This document shows, piece after piece, positions 10,645 to 22,689 of a stretch of 64,000 nt of DNA (its first letter is position 1; the number at the start of each line of letters is the position of its first letter). Under the pieces are notes generated by a model. It was not told where the DNA came from. It made no database searches and saw only the letters and a program-made list of their open reading frames with translations. The stretch is from Numida meleagris (taxonomy: Eukaryota > Chordata > Aves > Galliformes > Numididae). The stretch covers positions 17,885,975 to 17,949,974 of the forward strand of contig NC_034415.1 of the NCBI RefSeq assembly GCF_002078875.1, read 5' to 3'. Made by a program: the position numbers and the translations under genes.

Positions 10645-13600
10645 ACCCACTATAACACTTTTTTTTTTTTTTTTTTCAGCTATTGCTGCTTTTTTTTTTT
10701 TATGTCTGTAACACAATGGCAGTGCAGTGGATTACTAAGGAAGTATAGTATACTATGACCAGATTCAGACACTTTGAAGAGTCCACAAAGTTCTGATCTC
10801 ATGAGCTGAAGCAAGCATGCTGGGTTAGGCAGTACATCCTCAGTAAATCTGTACTTGACATATCTCTTTACACTGAAGTTTGAACATAGTCACCATATGC
10901 TGAATCATCCATTTAGATATAAAAAGCTTAATTGTGTACACTGTTTATAAAAAAAAGTCTGTCTAGCTGGATAAAAACTGTAAGGAGAAACTGTCATGCT
11001 TCAGCTCATAATGTACTCGTTAACTGATAAGGTTAATGAAAATGGTATATTATAGATAAATAATTCCATAATTTTTCACTGTAGTTTTACCTTTACAAAA
11101 TTACTGGGAAGTGGCCATCATAAAATATTTAATGTTACAAATTGCTAGTTGATATGGTTATGGCAGTCATATTCCTGTTTGACTACGTCTTGCTTGTACA
11201 TGGAAGTGTTTAAAATACATAGGAACTTAACAGTAGATTTGAAAGGCTGTTGGTAAAATTCCTGATTCCCCTCAATCAATAGTTGACTTCAATGCAAAAA
11301 GAATAATTCTTTTTCTCTAAGAGAGAGTCATACCCTTCACACACTTGAATGCCTTTTATATGGTAGATCATGGGAATTGAGGCTAGAAGTAGTCTGCAGA
11401 ATGCAACCCTAACTGTGAATATAACATGACTTCCTCCAGTGCTACCATAAGATTATTTATTTTAATCCCCAAAACCTTTTAAAAAGTGTTGATGTCATAT
11501 ATTATGAATAAAATAAAAACTATGTATAGGCAACCTTACAGCTTAATAGCTCAGCAGGATGTAAAACTCCATTCACCACAGTTTGCTTGAATGAATCAAC
11601 CTGTTTCCTGAGTGAAGTTATAATAGCACTAAATGTTTTTAATAATGTCTGAAGAAAGCTGGTTCCAAACTGTGTTTAGATTTAAATATAATATTTTGAT
11701 TCTGAAATAAATGGGTAACTATAAATGTGTCTCATCTGTCAAGGACACAAAATAGAGAAGAAGTTATTTGGTACCATAGGAGGAAAGAGCCCAACAACTT
11801 GTAAAAAGTGATAAGAATTAAAATAGTCTACAAAATTTTAATAGATACTCATTTTATGTATAAACTTTGTGATTTAATTTGTTAATTTTCCGGTTTACAG
11901 ATCATGTAGTATGCAGGGTTGAGCAAAATTGTAAAGATTCTTGAAAAACATTTGCAATTTTGTTTGACAAATTCATCCCTGAAAAACTTTCTTTCAATGA
12001 TTTTCAGGCAGTGAAGATTCTGCAATAAAAGTAAGTGGACATTTATTTTTCTCCATTTGTTTGCAGATCTATTCTGGTTCAAGGAGAGACCTAATTTCAT
12101 TTGCTGTATTTTTGCTTTTATATGTTATCGTGGCATACACTCATTTCAGTTATTTCAGTTCTGTGTCCATTCAGCACTTGCTATTCAGCCAGAGGCTTTA
12201 AAGGACACCCAAGGTCTCAAGAACACCTCTGTGGTGCAGTCTCTGTTCACACTAGATAGTTCTAGGCTGAGACAGACTTTGCTATACCCAAGGGTCTGTG
12301 GTTCAGATAGTCTCCTGTTTGCTCAGTTAATGAGGTCAGAACACTCTTATTCGTAATGAAATGATTCTCTCTTGAGTAACTTGCCTCTAAAACAATGCAG
12401 TCAAAAGGAATATAACTACACAAATTATTAACAGTGGAGGCTTCAGTGTAGGATTCATGAAATCTAGTGAAATATACAGAAACCTTATTAACACAAGATT
12501 AGCACAAGGTCATGCTACAGCGTTGTTCAAGGGAAAGATTAATGAGCAGTTTGATTCTGCTACCTAGGTGTATAAAGACTACTACAGAGCTTTTGTCTGT
12601 CTCAACTCCCATCTGCCTAGTCTTCGGATGATTAGTTGGCAACTACTTTTTGTTCTGAAGCAAATTCAATGGACTAAACCCCCCAGTTAAACCAAAACTG
12701 AGCAGAGCACATCCAAAATGAGTGTCATGAGGAAACAAAAGTCTCTTTAATCTACTATTGCTTGCTGGTTGTCTAGTTTGTATTAGTCCTGGGACTCCAC
12801 TTAGCAGTGTGGGCTTGTGATGGTTCCACAGTTTGCTACCTGAATGGAAATTCCTGTATTGTGCAGCTCTATGACTTCCCCTTGCCCAGCTGGGCTACTC
12901 AGCTGATCAGGTATGAGAAACAGTCCTGCTTGTGGGAATGTCCTATTCATGTGAAGCAGCTTGAAGATCAGCAGAAATGGCTTTCAGGTTTATCCCGTGA
13001 TAGGCACTGATGTACTGTTTGGGTTAGGGATGTCCTAGAAAAGCCTGATCCTGGGCTCCTATATTTTTTAACCAATAAAATCATCCAACTTCAAAAGAAA
13101 TCCTTTTCTTTCATCTGTAACTTTAAATCCCAGCAGTGGATAGTGTCACTGAATGGGAACTGAGAACTGGAGGGATGGTAGCGCTGAGAAATGAAGCTGG
13201 GAAAGGCAGAGGTGAGCACTAGAAGTGACACTGGGCAAGGGCTACAAAGGCCTATAATAGAACATAGTGCCATACTGAACTTTGGTTAAAATGCTAAGAC
13301 TGTAGTTCAGTTCTATTTGATTATAATCTTAATATAGGTCACATGCACTTTATGTGTATAATTTATGTGTAAACTGGCGCAGTATGAATACAGTTCACCT
13401 ATATATAGGGATAAGAATATGGATGCTATCAGATACTCCACAGTAAAGGTCCATATTATATGAAAGTTCAAACCATTCACAAAATATGCAACACTTGAAC
13501 ATACAGCTCTGGGAGGTGACGTAGAGACAGTGATGACAGAATATTGAACCTACACAGTTCACAAAGCATGGATCCGCTGGAAGTGAGCTTTTGCTTTTGG

Positions 13601-14360
13601 CAATATCCCTGTCAGAAGCTGGCACTCACGTCCACTGAGCTTGTATTGACTTCTAAGTGCAACTATCAACCGTACTTACTGTCATTTTTATCTGAGCTGT
13701 AATGTGACGTTGTTGTGCTTGAATCTTTTGCTGGGTTCCGTGGGTGCAGTCTCCCTTTACCTATGAATGATTTACCTCTTGCTAGCACTGAGAAATCCAG
13801 AGTAGACTTAAAAATGTATTCACTTCTCTGGTCATTATGCAATTTTCAGTGTATACCTTTTTTTGAATGGATGTGGAGCAAACAGAGAATTATGAACAAT
13901 TATTTCTTGGTTTACCACCTTTCCTTTAGTATTCTGTGTGATCAAATCCTTGTCAGTGAACAGTCCCAGGTAATAACAGAGTTTATTAATCAGTGCAATA
14001 TATTAATCATATATTTAAATTTCACAGGGCATTAAACAAAAAGCCAACCTGCATGAAATAGTCTTTGCAAAAATATTTCAGAGCACACATAAGCCTTAGT
14101 GGAAAAAACACATTCTTTATAGTCAGATTCTTCAGTTCAATGTACTTCAATCAAATCATCCAGGGTTAGAAACATCTTCTGCCCCCTCTATCACCTAGGA
14201 TAATACATCTTCATCTTAATTCACCAATGAACCAAAATTCAATACATCATGGAGCCCAAAAATCAGTATTAAGAAAAAGTCTATTGAACAAAATGGTCTA
14301 TTTGATTTATTTTTTTCCCATGAGAGGATGTGAGGAGGTGAAGAGGTGTGATGAGAGCAT
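10645..14360. other. Unassigned AT-rich noncoding DNA; T tracts and one arm of an inverted repeat
   Basis: T runs lie at 10659-10676 (followed by CAG) and about 10691-10701. The right arm of the long-range inverted repeat is at 12190-12214. No gene is recognised. Short open frames at 12057-12356, 12807-13010 and 13715-14035 have no motifs and no paired splice signals. Confidence 0.55.
12190..12214 (-). repeat. Right arm of a 25-bp exact inverted repeat
   Basis: The 25 bases beginning CAGAGGCTTTAAAG are the exact reverse complement of 8842-8866. On reverse-complementing the surroundings, only weak similarity extends on one side ('tgcacca' and 'tcttgaga' compared with 'tgcaccaagaaa'), consistent with an old shared repeat whose other parts have decayed. 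Confidence 0.85.
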
Positions 14361-15330
14361 GGATTCATGGAGTAAACTAGATCGGAAGAGATCTCCAAAG
14401 GTCTTCTTCAGAATTCTTCTCCAGAGATCTTCTGTCCTCTTGATCTGTTCTTATATACCTCCAAGAGGACCAAGGCTCTGTATTCTATTTACTCTGCTAT
14501 TAGATTGTCATACAGAGGAATCAGATCTCCCTGTATCTTTTCCATTCTAAGACTGAACCAGTCTGTTCTCTTCACTGTCTTTGTATGTCATCTGCACCAG
14601 TCTGCTGACTGTCATGGAATCCCTCCCTTGGACTGACTGCAGTACATTGATACTTAATGTGTATGAGTAAGCCCAAAACTGGGCAGAGTACTCTGGCATC
14701 AATCTCACATAAGCTGAGTAGAGTTGAAGAGTACAGCATATCAGATGCTCCCTCAGTTTGTCATCATCTGCAGATTTGCTGAGAATACAATCTTTTCTAT
14801 TGCCCAGGTAATTTACAAGGAAATTAAGCAATATTTGTCCTAGTAGGGACCACTGAAATATGATACTGGTAGGTAGTGGCCATTTGGACTTCGTACTTCT
14901 TTACACCCAGCAGTTTAACTGAATTTCCACCTCCTTTATAATTCACTTATGCTGTCCGTATCTCTCTAAATTAACTGTAGGATACAATGGGATACTCTGC
15001 TGAAGGCTTTGCTAAGATGAAGGTACTCTCTCAACTGCTTTCATCCACTGAACTAGCCACCATAGAAGAGAGCCAGTCTGGTTAGGAGCAATTTGACCTT
15101 CATAAATCCACTCTGCCTGTTTCCAGTTGCATGTTTGTTCTTCATCTGCTTATAAATAGTTTTTAGGAGGACTGTACCATAACCTTCCCAGGCACCGAGG
15201 TTAAGCTGATTCACATTGAAGGTACATGTGATGTTTGCTTGTTTCCAGTTAGTAGGTGCCTTTCCCAGTCACTATATCCTTTCAAAGATGATTAAATGCT
15301 ATTGTAATGAGATGAGCCTGCACTCTCAGC
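14361..15330 (-). mobile_element. Diverged CR1 LINE fragment, minus strand, internally deleted
   Basis: An old CR1 copy read on the minus strand. The 3' tip is degenerate near 14361-14400 ('ctagatcggaagagatctcc'). Next comes the ORF2 C-terminal segment (14520-14715), recognisable from 'agatctccctgtatc', 'agactgaaccagtctg' and 'cccaaaactgggcagagtac'. At about 14720-14750 it jumps directly to the catalytic region, seen as LSKSADDDK on the minus strand (family motif SKFADDTK). It then continues into upstream reverse transcriptase sequence: the block around 'gggaccactgaaatatgata', the 'ctgaaggctttgctaagatga' type block at 14999-15019, and 'cataaccttcccaggcaccg' near 15180. About 330 bp usual between the catalytic motif and the PLYSALVRP region are missing. 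No intact frame remains. Confidence 0.85.
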
Positions 15331-15676
15331 CTGGCTGTTATGAAACTACTAGTAAATTATTACCTGATTATGAAAAGTTTTGAGGGTTGGGAATCATGCC
15401 AATGAATGGGGGAAACATGCCAAATTTTGTAGTCTGTCCACTTGTCAAATTCAGTGCCAATTCAGTAAAAATGAGAATTTTTCCTCTTTATGCCTGAGTG
15501 ATTCAGGAGTAGCTACCTGTCACAACAAATGGGTAAACTATAGTATCAGAAGTTGCATGGCTATATTAGCCCAGACCTTTGTCCAGTCAAGAATACTAAT
15601 CTTGGAAAACTAACTCTAATGTATATCTATTACTAATTCAACTTTGAGATGGCTCACACACCTCTCCCTCCGACTT
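15331..15676. other. Short unassigned spacer between two CR1 copies
   Basis: AT-rich spacer with nothing recognisable. A 77-codon open frame at 15380-15613 on the plus strand has no motif and is treated as chance. Confidence 0.6.
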
Positions 15677-15700
15677 CATAGAATCATAGAATCATAGAAT
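15677..15700 (-). repeat. CR1 3'-tip microsatellite, three perfect CATAGAAT units
   Basis: Three exact head-to-tail copies of CATAGAAT (ATTCTATG on the minus strand) form the 3' end of the adjacent CR1. In CR1 this terminal repeat replaces the poly(A) tail seen in L1 elements. Three perfect units suggest a relatively young insertion. Confidence 0.95.
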
Positions 15701-15766
15701 TAGCTAGGTTGGAAAAGACCTACAAGATCATCCAGTCCAACCATCCACCTACCACCAATAACCCCA

Positions 15767-16354
15767 CTAAACTATGTCTCTCAACACTATATCTAAATGT
15801 TTCTTGAACATCTCCAGGGACAGTGACTCCACCACCTCCCTGGGCAGCCCATTCCAGCGCCTGACCACTCTTTCAGAAAAGTAGTGTTTCCTAATGTCCA
15901 GCCTAAATCTCCCCTGGCGCAACTTGAGGCCATTCCCCCTCGTCCTGTCACTAGTTACAAGAGAGAAGAGGCCGACCCCCAGCTCACTACAACCTCCCTT
16001 CAGGTAGTTGTAGAGAGCGATGAGGTCTCCCCTGAGCCTCCTCTTCTCCAGACTGAACAATCCCAGCTCCCTCAGCTGCTCCTCATAATGCCTGTGCTCC
16101 AGACCCCTCACCAGCTTTGTTGCCCTCCTCTGAACACGCTCCAGGGCCTCACTGTCTTTCTTGCAGTGAGGGTCCCAAAACTGGACATAGTACTCAAGGT
16201 GCGGCCTCACCAGTGCTGAGTACAGAGGGACAATGACTTCTCTACTCCTACTGGCAACACTGTTTCTGATACAAGCCTGGATGCCATTGGCCTTCTTGGC
16301 TGCCTGGGCACACTGCTGGCCCATGCTCAGCCAAGCGTCAACCAACACCCCCAA
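15767..16354 (-). pseudogene. CR1 ORF2 C-terminal fragment, open for 195 codons
   Basis: The longest open frame in the window. It encodes the region downstream of the CR1 reverse transcriptase catalytic site. In order: [20 protein letters not shown] (about residues 2-21), [20 protein letters not shown] (about 35-55), [75 protein letters not shown] and [12 protein letters not shown] at the stop. The catalytic FADD motif and the N-terminal endonuclease lie upstream and were lost by 5' truncation. It has no start codon of its own, because the frame enters from the truncation point. It is an open remnant, not a functional gene. Confidence 0.95.
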
Positions 16355-16355
16355 A

Positions 16356-17342
16356 TTCCTCCTGAAGAGTCCCCTAAGGCCAAGAACTAAACCATGATCT
16401 GGTGTCAGGAGTTAAAAATATGATATGATATGTTCATATCTCAAAATTCAATTAATTAAATTTCAATTTTCAAATAAAGCTACTTTTCACCACAATTCTT
16501 GGGGAAATTAAAACATTTCTATACAAAGGAAATACCTATTGGAACACACATCTAGGTAATGATAATCAGCATTTCTAGCCTAGCCTGTGAAATTATGTTC
16601 ATTGACTGGATTTACAGTTTAGCAAATTTAGGACCTATAAACCTATCTAATCTGGTGGACCTCAAGAAGAAATCTTGTTTATGACTATATATGTTTTTCT
16701 TTATGTTCTTATATGCTTAAACTCAAACTGTGTATAATTTAGTTTTCCATTACCAATGATGAACACCAAAATTTTGATATGCATAAAAATTGTAGTTAGA
16801 AAACATATCCTGTTTGGAACTTTGCATGCATTCCATCCAAAATTTCGTCTCTGTGAAAGCATAAATGTGAAAAAAAACAACAGCAACAACAACAACAACA
16901 ACAAAAAACATAGAAGGTAGTTTGGATAAAAACAAATGAACTGAGTATTTGATTAGGCAATTTTGGAAATATAGCTGTGAAGGAGAACTCCTGTCTTTTC
17001 ACAGAAGAGTTGATATGTTACTCTAACTAATATTTGTGATCTGATCTTGTTTAAATAGAATCCACTTCTACCAACAAAATCACTGGAAATGTTTATATAT
17101 GAAAAATCAGCAAAACTAATGCAATTTTGTTTACCAGGGCAAATGTTGAAGGAAATAAATTATGTGATTACTACATTTTATTAAGGCCTGATCAGGTCTC
17201 TTCATTGATTTCATAGGGCAGATCTTCCAAACAGCCATTCTGAACTTTCATCTTATATTCTTTCCAAATTAGTTAATAGTTAGACAGACTAAATAAAGGA
17301 ATACTTTACCAATACTTTTACCAAATCATATGCAGACTGATA
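16356..17342. other. Unassigned AT-rich noncoding DNA with a CAA microsatellite
   Basis: Nothing gene-like is recognised. A CAA-type repeat at 16879-16905 causes long leucine, valine or cysteine runs in minus-strand frames (16701-17002), which should not be read as proteins. Confidence 0.6.
16879..16905. repeat. (CAA)n microsatellite
   Basis: An interrupted trinucleotide run of CAA units within an A-rich stretch; one unit is CAG. Confidence 0.9.
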
Positions 17343-18560
17343 TAAGAACATAAGATTGTCCATATGGAGTCAGACCACACCTCTGTCAAGACTAAGATTC
17401 TCTCTTCAGCACTTCCCAGTACCAGATGCCTAATGAAAGTACACAGGAGCAGGTCAAGTAGATAGGGATATTATATGCTGGGATATTCTGCCGACTACTT
17501 TCCAGCCATCTGTGGCTCAGGTAGCTCCTGAACTACAGAAATGATGGTGTCTGCATCTAATTCTTCTAAGCAGATTTTCTTGTCACAAATTTGTCTTAAG
17601 CCATGTAAACTTTTCTATGTGCAATATCTTATAGCAAGCAGTGTCACAGTTTAACTGCAACATTCTTTGCAGAAAGCACCTCTCCTTTGTTCTGGGCCTG
17701 CCACCTGCTAACTTTATCTATTTCACTTTTTTTTTTTTTTTTTAATGGCAGAATGAGCAATCATTTACTGATTCACCTACTTCATGCTACTTCACGATTT
17801 CACTGATCTTTCTACAGCCTTTCAGGCAAGGGCTCCTACTGTATTTAATCATGTCTCTTCCCTTACAGAAACTGTTCCAGAACTTTGATCATGCTTCTCA
17901 CCTGTCTGCATACCAAGTTCCCTGAGTAATTTCTGGAGGTGGAGGAGTAACAAAGAAGGGAACTATTCATACTTAAAATGCGGATGCTGCTCTATGTTTT
18001 CTACTCTATTCTTTCTAAAGATGTGAACTGATTTTTGACTACCTTTTAAAGTAGTTAATCTAATTTTTCTGTATCCCTCCACTGTAATGCAGATTCTCAT
18101 TTCTGAGAATAACTCTTGCTTAAGAAATATATATTTTACAAGAAAATATAGGGATTTTTCCCACTCTCCATCAACTTCCAATTGTTACTTTAGTTTGATT
18201 TGTTTGCTTTTAATCCCTAATTCTTCATTATAGAGATCATTCTAAAATTTTTCACAGTGGACCCTCCTCTTTTCTATTTTGAATATGCTTAATGTCATCA
18301 GCAAAGTTCTTGCTCCTCTATTTAACTCTTTTACAGATCATTTAAAAACGTGATACAGATCATTTATGAACAATACAAACATTCACTTGGGATTACCCCT
18401 TTCACTCCCCATAAAAAATAATTTTTAACAAGTTTTCTATCTGTGTGAGAATCTGCTTTTTGTAGTTTTTTTTCCTTAATAGCTTTTGGTGAGATGTTGG
18501 GTCAGATACCTTTGGGATACATTCTGCCTTGTTCAGTTTCCAATTGGCATATTTTCTAAA
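17343..18560 (-). mobile_element. Ancient CR1/L3-like LINE remnant, minus strand
   Basis: A strongly decayed LINE read on the minus strand. Its 3' end is at the left: 'agaacataagattgtccata' followed by 'ggagtcagacca' is the 3'-end wording of an ancient amniote CR1/L3-type element, well known from turtle and crocodile genomes. Further in, scattered matches appear in the right order: 'ctgttccagaactttgatca', 'aatgtcatcagcaaagttct' (the antisense of the catalytic region), 'ttacagatcattta' and 'agcttttggtgagatgttgg'. The order and spacing fit one long element with many indels. A 22-bp tandem duplication (ACAGATCATTTA at 18333 and 18355) lies inside it. It is much older than the neighbouring CR1-B copy. 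The right boundary is uncertain, and the assignment is from memory of consensus wording. Confidence 0.65.
17727..17743. repeat. Poly(T) run
   Basis: A T17 run inside the old LINE remnant, probably a later expansion. Confidence 0.85.
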
Positions 18561-21109
18561 GCACAGTAATGTGAGTTTAACATAAAACTGGAGGTATTCA
18601 AACTTTGCTTAGTGACTGAAGACACTGCCAACTTTGATACAGCTTATAAAGTATATAAATGAGAAAAACTGCAAATCAGTGACTTGCTCTTCTCCTCTGT
18701 AAGAAAATAAAATCAATAGGTTTATATTAGTCAAACAAAAGACCAGTCATTGTGAGTTATTTTTATCTGAATGCCTGACAACAGAGCATGTGCTATTGCA
18801 AAGCCCATGGGATTGTGTGCTGTATAATACAGTTAAAAATGGAAAAAAAAACACCTTTTTTTGGATAGATATTTCTAATCTTGATTATATATTTTTGTTA
18901 ACCAACACAAAATGCTGAAGCACTGTGTTCATGAACTGCTATTTTCCTCCATAGATGTACAGATTGAATTTATTCTATGCAGGTGACATTCATCTTTGGT
19001 GCTGCTGTGCTGAGCATAAAACCATGTATTGGAATGCTGAGACTATAAATGGTTTATACTTGGAAGAGTTACAAACAAAGGATATGATTACATAAATAAC
19101 TTAGAAAGAGATTAGAAAATATCTATACATTAAGAGTGTTAGGTACTACTATAGACAAATAACTGCACGGATATGTATTTATATTGTAGTAAGTTTGAGA
19201 TAGCCTTGAATAAACTGTGCTTACAAAATCTGAGAAAGCCAGTACTTTAATGAAGCCCTGTCAAGATCTTCTATATTTACATAGAGTAGCAGAATTTACA
19301 TAGGCAGTTACTTTGGAAATATCCAATATTTTAAAATCTGTTATGATTGGGTTGGCCAGAATGTGTTGGCCATATCAAAACAAACTGACCCTGTCTTTAA
19401 CACCTTGGAAAATTATCACAACTCCTTTGAATTAGCCTAATAACAGTAAGTTTCACCTTGGATACATCCACGCCCCATCTATCATGTTTTCAAATGCCTG
19501 TCTGTCAGCACCTCTCACACTTTCAAATGTACAGACTGCTTGTTTGTATGAAGCTTTCAGAGTGCGATTTGCACCAGATTTATGTTTAAAGCTTCACCTC
19601 TCCATTCATGTGTCAAATCCTAAATTAAGTCTCTTGGTTACTTCACGGAAACTTGTCCATGTAGCCATATAGTACATCAGCTAACAGCTTCTCTCTTGTC
19701 AGATGCGTCTGATGGAATATTTATTCCTGCTACAAACTGTTCCTTTGAACTCTGTGCGTGAGTCCCCAGCCTCATGTAATACCCATTTTGTCCAGTCTCC
19801 CCTGTGCACGGGGAGATGTTTGAGTTCCATGGACATTTTATCCTTTGTTGATGAAAAGATGGATAGATGCCCAGATGGTCTTCTTGTTAATGAATGTAAA
19901 CAGAATTTATAGTCAATGTGATAGGAATGACAAATCTGATTGTAATGGCAGAAAATCCACTGGAGAAAGTTAACTAAGTTACTTGTGACTAGTAGGGTGA
20001 GAATATTTTCACCAGTTGCAAATTAGGTTGAAAGTTTTAGAATCGGCATGGTTTTATCTTAATATAGATTGAATATAATGGATTTACCCTGGATTAACAC
20101 CAGGACTTGTGAGAATGGCACTTGGCTTGCTATTTTTACTTACATATCATAGAGATGTTACTGCTAATAATTAATTTAAATGCTGTGCTGGTTCAGTTTC
20201 CATTTCCATTCTAATCTCCAGCTCTGGTATGTCATAGGAGTCACATTTCTCTTACACCAAACTAAATATTTTGCTGAAACCCAGCACAGAGATATCACAG
20301 GGTGGGCATGGGCAAAACAGCTGGCACTTCCCTCTGTTAGAGCCCTTAAAATCTTGCTGGCACTCTCATAAGTTATCCTTTGGCAGAAATTATAAAAGAG
20401 AATTACAAAAGCTTCATTTACATGTATGGACAGCAGTAGAAGTATTGTTTTAATAACGCAATGTTTCAAAATCTTTGAACCTTCCCTCCGAAGTTTTTTT
20501 ATTAGTTCACACGAGAAGATGAGTATCACGTCATGTCATAAAACATTGTTTCTTTTCTTTTCTTTGACTCTGTAATTCAGAAAAACAAATAAAAAACAAA
20601 CAAAAAAAAACCAGAAAACCTGTTAATCTGTTTGATAATATGTCATTTATTTAAAAGTATCTGAGATATTTATGAAAGTCAAATACATAAAAGGAGTCAT
20701 TAGGTGGCCCAATAACATAAGTGACTGTGGTGCATAAGGCTGTGGAAGTATGGTGCATTTGTTTTCTATGTCTGAAAGTCATTAATTTTTTTTCAGGTCT
20801 GGAAGAGTCATTAAAGGACAGCATCTTCAATGAGATATTACTCTTGTTTTCTTCCTTTATTTAAACTGGAAACAAACTAATACTAGATGGAAAGTATACA
20901 TGTGGTTGATATCCTTTATTTGGAAAGTGTAAGAAGAAACATTTGATAAGAAATATAAATGTATTTTAAAGAATTAGAATAAGGAACAGGCTGACTGATG
21001 GAGTAAGTGGAACAATCATATATCATTTCTCCCGTGAGACAGTCTACTTCTGCAGACCAGTCACAACTTAATGCTGTTTAAGCCTTGCAGTACATCCATA
21101 TCCTGAAGT
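18561..21109. other. Unassigned AT-rich noncoding DNA
   Basis: No gene or clear repeat. Short open frames at 19484-19672, 19703-19912 and 20176-20529 (both strands) have no domain motifs. A-rich runs lie near 18842-18851 and 20588-20610. Confidence 0.55.
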
Positions 21110-22585
21110 CATAGAATGATTGAATTATTTTAGTTGGAAGGGACCTTTAAAGGTCATCTAGTCCAATTCCCCTGCAATGAACAGGGACATCCACAGCTAG
21201 ATCAGATCCCTGTCCAGTCTGACCTTGAATGTCTCCCGGGATGGGGCATCCAACACCTCTCTGAGCATCTTGTTCCAGTCTCACCAACCTGACACATCTT
21301 GGTGTAATCCACAAACTTGCTGAGGGTGCACCTGATCCCACTGTTGATGAAGTTATGAAAGAGCATCGGTCTCAGTAGAGACTCCTGAGGGGTCGTCACT
21401 GACCTCCATCTGGTCATTGAGCTATTGACCACTACTCGCTGGGTACAATCTTGCAACCAATTCCTTAGCTATTGAACACCCATCAAATCCATATCTTTCC
21501 AATCTAGAGAGAAGGATGTTTTATGCGGAACCACGCCAAAGACCTTACTGAAGTCCAGATAGATGTCATCAGTTGCTCTTCCCTTAACCATTGATGTAGT
21601 TACATCATAGGAGGCCACCAGGTTGGTCAGGTGGGATTTGCCATTGGTGAAGCTATGTTAGTTGTCTTATGTCAGCTTCCTCTCTTCCACCTTCCTTAGC
21701 GTAGCTTCCAGGAGGATCTGTTTCCTGTTCTCCCCTGGTGCAGAGGTGAGGCTGACAGATTAGTAGTTCCATCAAGTCATCCTTCCTACCTTTCTTAAAA
21801 ATGGGTGTGACATTGCCTCTTTTCCAGTCATCAGGGAGTTTACCTGACTGCCCTGACTTTTCAGATGTCATTGAGAGTGGCTTATCAGCTACATCATCCA
21901 AATTCCCTCAGGACTCTGAGATGCATCTCATCGGCACCCATAGAAATATGGATGTTCAGTTTCCTAAGGTGGTTGCAAACCTGATCTTTGCTTACAGTGG
22001 GCGGGACATTGCTCCCCTTGTCCTCGCCTTCTGACACATCCACTTGAAGGCGGTATAAAGAGCAGTTGCCAATGAAGTTTGAGGCAAAAATTTATTGAGT
22101 ACCTCAGCCTTCTCCTTGTCTGTGGTTACCAGCATGCCTGTATTTCTTACTAGGAGGATTATGCCTACTTCTATTTTCCTTTTCTGTTTACTGTACTTGT
22201 AGAAGACTTGTTTTTCTTTCTGCCTCTTTCAAAGTCCAGTTCCAGTTGGGTCTTGGCCTTCCTGACCTTGTCCCCACATGGCCTAGTAGATTCCTTATAA
22301 TTTTCCCAGGGTACCTGTTGCTTCCACTTCCTGTGCATTTTCTTCTTGCTCTCCAGTTTGACGAGCAGGTCCCGGTTTAGCCATGCGAGTCTCTTGCCTT
22401 CCTTTCTTGACTTCCTACCTGGGGATAGAAAGCTCTTGTGCTCTAAGGAAAGCTTCCATAATGACCTGCCAGCTCTGCTCCACTCCCTTGTCCTTGAGGG
22501 CAGTTTCCCAAGATGTTTTGTTGATTAACCCCCTGAAGAGCTAGAAGTTGGCTTTCCTAAAATTTAGTGTCCTGATTGATATTCA
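21110..22585 (-). mobile_element. Long CR1 LINE fragment, minus strand, internally deleted
   Basis: The longest CR1 remnant, about 1.5 kb, on the minus strand. The 3' tip is degenerate ('catagaatgattgaattatt', 21110-21129), then 'agttggaagggacctttaaa' and the 3' UTR plus the last ORF2 codons (to about 21276). It then jumps to the catalytic region: LSKFVDYTKM on the minus strand, where the family has SKFADDTKL, so the catalytic pair of aspartates is damaged. Upstream sequence follows in the right order: GPVLFN-like PMLFHNFINS, then LPDDWKRGNVTPIFKKG near 21801-21860, which is the hallmark finger-region motif. The antisense blocks 'gaggcaaaaatttattgagt' and 'ctcagccttctccttgtctg' follow, then 'gaagagctagaagttggctt' near the 5' break at about 22585. 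Frameshifts and stops are frequent. Confidence 0.92.
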
Positions 22586-22689
22586 TATGAGAAGCATCTT
22601 TCATGTACCAACGTGAAGTATAGTCTAACCCTTGTGCTATCATAGAAATGTCTGAAAATATAAAATTAAAGTTTCAGACACTAGAATAC

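Larger units (their letters stand above)
15677..16355 (-). mobile_element. CR1 LINE (CR1-B-like), 5'-truncated, minus strand
   Basis: The best preserved CR1 in the window. From its 3' end (left) it has three perfect tip repeats. Next come the block 'ttggaaaagacctacaagat', a short 3' UTR with 'ccatccacctaccaccaata', a stop codon at 15767-15769 and an uninterrupted ORF2 C-terminal frame that reaches the 5' break near 16355. There the wording departs from the usual CR1 continuation after 'accaacacccccaa'. The layout and wording match my memory of galliform CR1-B, but the subfamily call needs an alignment. The unbroken frame and clean tip suggest it is younger than the other CR1 copies here. Like nearly all CR1 copies it lacks the 5' half and is immobile. 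Confidence 0.95.

Noticed and set aside
15884..16219. A 111-codon plus-strand open frame.
   Set aside because: It is the antisense shadow of the CR1 ORF2 fragment at 15767-16354.
16701..17002. Minus-strand open frames with long L, V or C runs.
   Set aside because: They are produced by the CAA microsatellite at 16879-16905 in different frames.
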